A stretch of DNA of 64,000 nt, from the NCBI RefSeq assembly GCF_002197685.1, contig NZ_NBBI01000003.1, positions 372,001-436,000 of the forward strand, given 5' to 3'. Positions within the stretch are counted from its first letter, which is position 1. Every line of letters starts with the position of its first letter. The notes under the pieces are model-generated. The model did not search any database. It was given only the letters and a program-made list of their open reading frames with translations, and was not told the DNA's origin. The position numbers were made by a program, and so were the translations under genes. Of the stretch, positions 60,060 to 64,000 are shown in pieces. This DNA comes from Sphingomonas dokdonensis (GTDB taxonomy: Bacteria > Pseudomonadota > Alphaproteobacteria > Sphingomonadales > Sphingomonadaceae).

Positions 60060-61526
60060 ATGACGATGCAGCAGATCTCACGCCGCGATGCCTTGGCCGG
60101 TGCCCTCGCCGGCAGTGCCGCGCTCGCGCTACCGGCGCGCGCGGCCCAGACCGAGACCAACGGCACCGTGCCGGTCGCCGTCACGCCGGCGCTCACCGAC
60201 TATATCGCCAACGCGCCGCCCGCGCCGCCCGCGATCCGCGAGCGCGCGCGGCTGCATATTCTCGATACGCTGGCCTCGATCATCGCCTGCCGCGATCTCG
60301 AGGCGGCGACGCTCGCGCGCGCCTATGCCGCGGCGCAGGGCGGCGGCGCGGTGCCGATCCTCGGCTCCTCCGCGCGCGCCGGCATGGTCGATGCGATCTT
60401 CGCCAGCGCGATGACGGCGCATGGTGCGGAGATCAACGATTTCATCCCGTCGGCCTATGTGCAGCCGGGCCCGTCGATCGTCAGCGCGGCGCTGTTGCTG
60501 GCGCAGGCACGCGGCACCAGCGGCCGCCAGGTGGTGGATGCGGTAACGGTCGGCTACGAACTGGCCGGGCGCATTCCCAAGGCGATCGGCACCGGCAATC
60601 TGATGCGCGCGGGCCTCGCCAACCATGGCGTCGGCCCGGTGTTCGGCACGGGCGCCGCGGCGGCGCGCATCCTGGCGCTGGATCCGGGCAAGGTCGCCCA
60701 TGTGCTGAGCTATTGTGCGGAGCAGGCGTCGGGATCGTGGCAGTGGATGCTCGACGTGCGCCACGTCGAAAAGGCATTCGTGTTCGCCGGCATGGGCGCG
60801 CGCAACGGCGTGCAGGCGGCATTGATGGTGGAGGCCGGCTTCACCGGCGTGCCCGACGCGTTCGACGTGGAGGGCGGCTGGCTGCGCTCGGCTGCGTTCA
60901 CCAGCGAGGGGGCGAACCGCGCCTATCTGATCGAGCAGCTCGGTACGCGCTTCGAGCTCACCGAATCCGCGTTCAAACGCTATCCCTCGGGCGGGCCAAC
61001 CCAGCCCGCGGTCGAGGCGCTGCTCGCGCTCAGGCAGCAGGTGAAGCCCGGCGACGTTGAGCACATTCGTATTGCCATGCCGGGCCGCTGGCAGGCGTTC
61101 CGCGACGCGCGCATGCCCGCGCTCAACCTGCCGTACCTCGCGTCGATCATCATGCTCGACGGCAAGCTCGATTTCGTCGCGGCGCAATCGCTCGAACGCA
61201 TGAACGACGACCCCGCCGTGGCAGCGTTCCGCCAAAAGGTTGAGGTGGTGCACGATCCCGCGCAGGAGGCAGCCAAGGGCCAGCCGCGCACTGAGTCCGC
61301 ACGCGTCACGATCACCCGCCGCGGCAAGCCGGCGCTGGAGAAATACGTGCCGTTCGTGCGCGGCTTTCCGTCGCATCCGATGTCGCGCGCCGATGTGGAG
61401 GCCAAAGCGCATGAGCTGGTCGATCCGGTTTTCGGCCGCGGCGTCGCGGACGAGCTGATCGAACGCACCATCGCGCTTGACGATGCGGCGAACGTCGACG
61501 CGCTTGTTGCGCTTGTGTGTCGCTGA
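60060..61526 (+). CDS. MmgE/PrpD family protein, Tat-exported
   Basis: 488 residues with a twin-arginine leader (ISRRDALAGALAGSAALALP) unusual for this otherwise cytoplasmic family. The MmgE/PrpD fold is indicated by ARLHILDTLASIIACRD, SAMTAHGAEINDF, GTGAAAARILALDPGKV and PSGGPTQPAVEALLAL. Related enzymes are 2-methylcitrate dehydratase and iminodisuccinate epimerase. It starts 4 bases after the receptor stop, so it is cotranscribed and likely acts on the imported compound in the periplasm. Confidence 0.88.
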   Translation: MTMQQISRRDALAGALAGSAALALPARAAQTETNGTVPVAVTPALTDYIANAPPAPPAIRERARLHILDTLASIIACRDLEAATLARAYAAAQGGGAVPILGSSARAGMVDAIFASAMTAHGAEINDFIPSAYVQPGPSIVSAALLLAQARGTSGRQVVDAVTVGYELAGRIPKAIGTGNLMRAGLANHGVGPVFGTGAAAARILALDPGKVAHVLSYCAEQASGSWQWMLDVRHVEKAFVFAGMGARNGVQAALMVEAGFTGVPDAFDVEGGWLRSAAFTSEGANRAYLIEQLGTRFELTESAFKRYPSGGPTQPAVEALLALRQQVKPGDVEHIRIAMPGRWQAFRDARMPALNLPYLASIIMLDGKLDFVAAQSLERMNDDPAVAAFRQKVEVVHDPAQEAAKGQPRTESARVTITRRGKPALEKYVPFVRGFPSHPMSRADVEAKAHELVDPVFGRGVADELIERTIALDDAANVDALVALVCR

Positions 61527-61533
61527 GACGCGC

Positions 61534-62280
61534 GTGCGACCTGTTCATAGCGCGCTGGAGATCGTGGCGCTGATCGGGCAACGGCAACCGATCGGCGTCA
61601 GCGCCATTGCGCGCGACACCGGCCTGCCGAAGACGACCGCGCATCGCGTTCTCCAGACGCTGCACGCGGCGGGGTGGATCGAGCCTGACGCCAACGACGG
61701 AGCAAACTGGTCGCTCAGCATCCGCGCGGCACTGGCGGTGGGCTCGGCGCAGCGCTCGACGCGGCAGCTGCACGGTGCGGCGTTCCCGATCATGGAGGAA
61801 TTGCGCAACACCACGGGGGAATCGGTGTATCTCGCGGTCCGCGATGCCGACACGCTGGCGCTGATTGAGCGGCTCGACGGGCGCAACCCGCTCGCGCACG
61901 CCTGGCCCTTGTGGCAGCGCGGGCCGCTCCACGCGACGTCGCTGGGCAAGTCGATGCTGGCGCATCTCGACCCGGCCGAGCTGGAAAGCTGCCTCAACGC
62001 CACGCTGCCCCGCATGACGCGCCAGACCAAGACTGATCGGGCCGCGATCGAAGCGGAACTCGCGGTCACGCGCGCGCGCGGCTTTGCCACCAGCTTTCGT
62101 GAAAACTGGCCCAACGAGAATGGCGTCGGCGCCGCGATCCGCAATTCGCGCGGCGAGCCAACTGCCGCAATCTCGATTTCCGCGCCGGTCGATCGGGTCG
62201 ACGAGGCGCAATGCATCGCATGGGGTCCGCTGCTGGTGGCGGCGGCCCGACGCATCAGCCTGGGGCTGACGCGGGGATAG
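61534..62280 (+). CDS. IclR-family transcriptional regulator
   Basis: 248 residues. N-terminal winged helix (IGVSAIARDTGLPKTTAHRVLQT) and C-terminal effector domain (GESVYLAVRDADTLALIERL, HATSLGKSMLAHLDP, NGVGAAIRNSRGEPTAAIS). The GTG at 61534 gives family length and clears the preceding stop; the frame stays open into the upstream gene. Probably represses or activates the receptor-esterase locus. Confidence 0.9.
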   Translation: MRPVHSALEIVALIGQRQPIGVSAIARDTGLPKTTAHRVLQTLHAAGWIEPDANDGANWSLSIRAALAVGSAQRSTRQLHGAAFPIMEELRNTTGESVYLAVRDADTLALIERLDGRNPLAHAWPLWQRGPLHATSLGKSMLAHLDPAELESCLNATLPRMTRQTKTDRAAIEAELAVTRARGFATSFRENWPNENGVGAAIRNSRGEPTAAISISAPVDRVDEAQCIAWGPLLVAAARRISLGLTRG

Positions 62281-62296
62281 ATGGGGGAGCACGCAG

Positions 62297-63907
62297 ATGG
62301 CCGACGGTAACCTGACCCGCCGCACGATCCTTGGCGCGATCGGCGTCGGAACGGCAATTCCCGGACTTGCCGCCGCGCGCCAGGCGAGCGCCGCGACGGT
62401 GGAGACGACCGGCGGCAAGGTGCGCGGCGCCGAGGGCGATGGGATCACCGTGTTCAAGGGTATCCGCTACGGCGAGAGCACCGCCGGCGCCGGCCGCTTT
62501 CGACCGCCGACGCCGGCACGCTGGTCGGGCGTGTTCGATGCAACGCAATTCGGTGATCAATCGCCGCAGATGCGAACGCCGCTCGCCGACCCAGGGCCGA
62601 TGAGCGAGGATTGCCTGCGCATCAACATCTGGACGCCGCGGCTCGACACGCGCCGCCGCCCGGTGATGCTGTGGTTTCACGGCGGCGGGTTCGAAGCGGG
62701 ATCGGCGTCGCAGCCGCTGTACGACGGCACCAATCTCGCGAGGCGCGGCGATGTCGTGGTGGCGACGATCAACCACCGGCTGAATGTCTTTGGCCATTGC
62801 CACCTCGCCGATCGGCTGGGTGCGGAATACGCCACCTCGGGCAACGTAGGCTTTCTCGATCTGGTCGCGGCCATGCGCTGGGTGCGCGACAATATCGCGC
62901 GTTTCGGCGGCGATCCTGGCAATGTCACGATCTTCGGTCAGTCGGGTGGCGGGCGCAAGGTGTCGCTCTGCTACGCGTCACCGGCGAGTGACGGGCTGTT
63001 CGCCCGCGGCATCGTGCAAAGCGGCTCGCACCTGCTGGTGCAGACGCCGGCGCAAGCGGGCCAGCTGGTCGATCTCCTGCTGAAGGAGCTTGAAATCGCG
63101 CCCGATAGCGCGCGTCGGCTGCTCGACGTGCCGGTCGATGCCTTGGTCGCGGCGCAATCGGCGGCGATCCGGACGGCGGGGTACCGGTTCGAGCCGGTGC
63201 TCGATGGACGCGTGTTCACCCAGCAGCCGTTCGTGCCGAATGCGCCACTGCGCAGCCGCGCGTTGCCGATGATGCTGGGCACGACGCGCACCGAATTATC
63301 CAATCAGCTGGGCAGCGCCGACCCGCGACTGTTTGATCTGCCGGCGCGTGCCTTCCCCGCGGCGGTCGCGCGCTTCGTCGGGGCGGAGCAGGCCGCCGAG
63401 GCGATCGCGGTGTTTCGTCGCTCACGGCCCGAGGCAACGCCCGCGGAGCTGTTCTTCACCATTGCCTCGGCGCGCGGCTATAATCTCGATGCGACGATCA
63501 TGGCGGAGGCGCGCGCCCGTGCGGGCGGCGCCGGCAAGACGTGGCGCTATGCGCTGGCGTGGCGGTCGCCGGCGGAGGATGGGCGCAGGATCAGCCAGCA
63601 CACGCTGGATCTGCCCTTCATGTTCGACAATGTCGCGGCCGGTGCGCGGCTTGTCGGCCCGCCGACCGACGCCACCGCGGCGATGGCGGACCAGATGGCC
63701 GGAAGCTGGATCGCCTTTGCGCGCGCTGGTGATCCCAACAACAAAAACGTGCCGACGTGGCGCCCCTATGACCTCGATCGCCGCGCGACGATGATCTTCG
63801 ACGTGCCGCCGCGGGTGGTGGATGATCCCTGGCGCGAGGAGCGCGTGTTCATGGCGCAGTTCCCGACGCAGCAAGGCACCGCTGGCCGCTATCGGAGTGC
63901 GTCGTGA
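62297..63907 (+). CDS. Type-B carboxylesterase, Tat-exported
   Basis: 536 residues. A twin-arginine leader (LTRRTILGAIGVGTAIPG) is followed by the carboxylesterase/lipase fold: SEDCLRINIWTPR, WFHGGGFEAGSA (oxyanion), and the nucleophile elbow FGQSGGGRKVS, with Gln where GES is usual. GIVQSGSHLL and FDNVAAG complete the set. It hydrolyses esters outside the cytoplasm. It follows the IclR gene closely and its TGA overlaps the next ATG. Confidence 0.92.
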   Translation: MADGNLTRRTILGAIGVGTAIPGLAAARQASAATVETTGGKVRGAEGDGITVFKGIRYGESTAGAGRFRPPTPARWSGVFDATQFGDQSPQMRTPLADPGPMSEDCLRINIWTPRLDTRRRPVMLWFHGGGFEAGSASQPLYDGTNLARRGDVVVATINHRLNVFGHCHLADRLGAEYATSGNVGFLDLVAAMRWVRDNIARFGGDPGNVTIFGQSGGGRKVSLCYASPASDGLFARGIVQSGSHLLVQTPAQAGQLVDLLLKELEIAPDSARRLLDVPVDALVAAQSAAIRTAGYRFEPVLDGRVFTQQPFVPNAPLRSRALPMMLGTTRTELSNQLGSADPRLFDLPARAFPAAVARFVGAEQAAEAIAVFRRSRPEATPAELFFTIASARGYNLDATIMAEARARAGGAGKTWRYALAWRSPAEDGRRISQHTLDLPFMFDNVAAGARLVGPPTDATAAMADQMAGSWIAFARAGDPNNKNVPTWRPYDLDRRATMIFDVPPRVVDDPWREERVFMAQFPTQQGTAGRYRSAS

Positions 63908-64000
63908 TGCGCGCGCCGGATCGTCGCGCCGTGCTGACCGGCATGGCCTGCGCCGCGCTGCCGCTCTCCGTCCGCGCCGCGCAGGCCGCGACGCCGCGGA
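63907..64000 (+). CDS. Exported protein, start only (runs off right edge)
   Basis: The first 31 residues (MRAPDRRAVLTGMACAALPL..) form another twin-arginine-like leader (DRRAVLTG). ATG overlaps the preceding TGA (TGATG). No mature sequence is available in the window, so identity is unknown; probably another periplasmic enzyme of the same operon. Confidence 0.7.
   Translation, partial: MRAPDRRAVLTGMACAALPLSVRAAQAATPR

Overview
The window is a high-GC chromosomal segment of an alphaproteobacterium of the Sphingomonadales, most likely Sphingomonas or a close relative. This rests on gene content: mnmG-mnmE with a parS site at their junction (an origin-proximal arrangement), a crtY-crtI-crtB carotenoid operon, a DUF1134 (EipA-like) protein, a MipA/OmpV porin-like protein, a sphingomonad-type TonB-dependent receptor, CYP153-type P450, and intergenic palindromes of the kind common in sphingomonads. 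The taxonomic call is inference; no rRNA is present.

Layout. 1-3.1 kb: mnmG (cut by the window edge), mnmE, a small partner ORF and a dienelactone-hydrolase-like enzyme. 3.1-6.8 kb: sulfate activation (cysD, cysNC, cysQ), divergent from a LuxR-type regulator. 7.9-10.8 kb: PdeM-like phosphoesterase, MipA/OmpV, DUF2141 and a sterol-desaturase-family hydroxylase. 10.9-15.2 kb: crtY, crtI, a LOG-family gene and crtB, tightly packed. 15.5-17.7 kb: thrS behind a short ORF with six consecutive Thr codons and a terminator, which looks like classical attenuation. 17.8-27.6 kb: housekeeping and envelope genes (glycine-zipper protein, phytase-like esterase, rpmB, tadA, OmpA lipoprotein, CNNM/CorC, lgt, acyl-CoA ligase, luciferase-like monooxygenase, DUF1134).

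27.8-44.4 kb is a genomic island of about 16.5 kb inserted at the 3' end of a tRNA-Ser(GCU) gene. It has a 17-bp direct repeat as attL/attR, a tyrosine integrase next to the tRNA, and 12-bp-period repeats inside both ends that look like integrase arm sites. Cargo: an XRE regulator; a partial exopolysaccharide cluster (broken initiating sugar transferase, GH10 hydrolase, Wzy-like polymerase, WecB/TagA transferase, pyruvyl transferase, Wzx flippase); and a set of poorly known genes (HTH/coiled-coil protein, small membrane protein, serine recombinase, zinc-ribbon-like protein, a lone reverse transcriptase with a variant catalytic box, and small ORFs). A 16-bp palindrome TTGCAACCGGTTGCAA and variants recur in the non-polysaccharide parts of the island. 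Just outside attR is a truncated P4-type integrase, so the same tRNA was probably used before.

45-64 kb returns to chromosomal accessory metabolism: a frameshifted histidine kinase, a Na+/H+ antiporter, a PepSY membrane protein behind a Fur-box-like sequence, two SDR-type oxidoreductases with a GH15 glucoamylase/trehalase, a ferredoxin-CYP153 pair, a BON/MscS channel, gluconokinase, and a catabolic locus (TonB receptor, MmgE/PrpD protein, IclR regulator, type-B carboxylesterase, and the start of another exported protein) running off the right edge. The most notable items are the Thr-leader attenuator of thrS, the reverse-transcriptase region, the recurrent palindrome, the arm-site repeats, and parS on the mnmG start.
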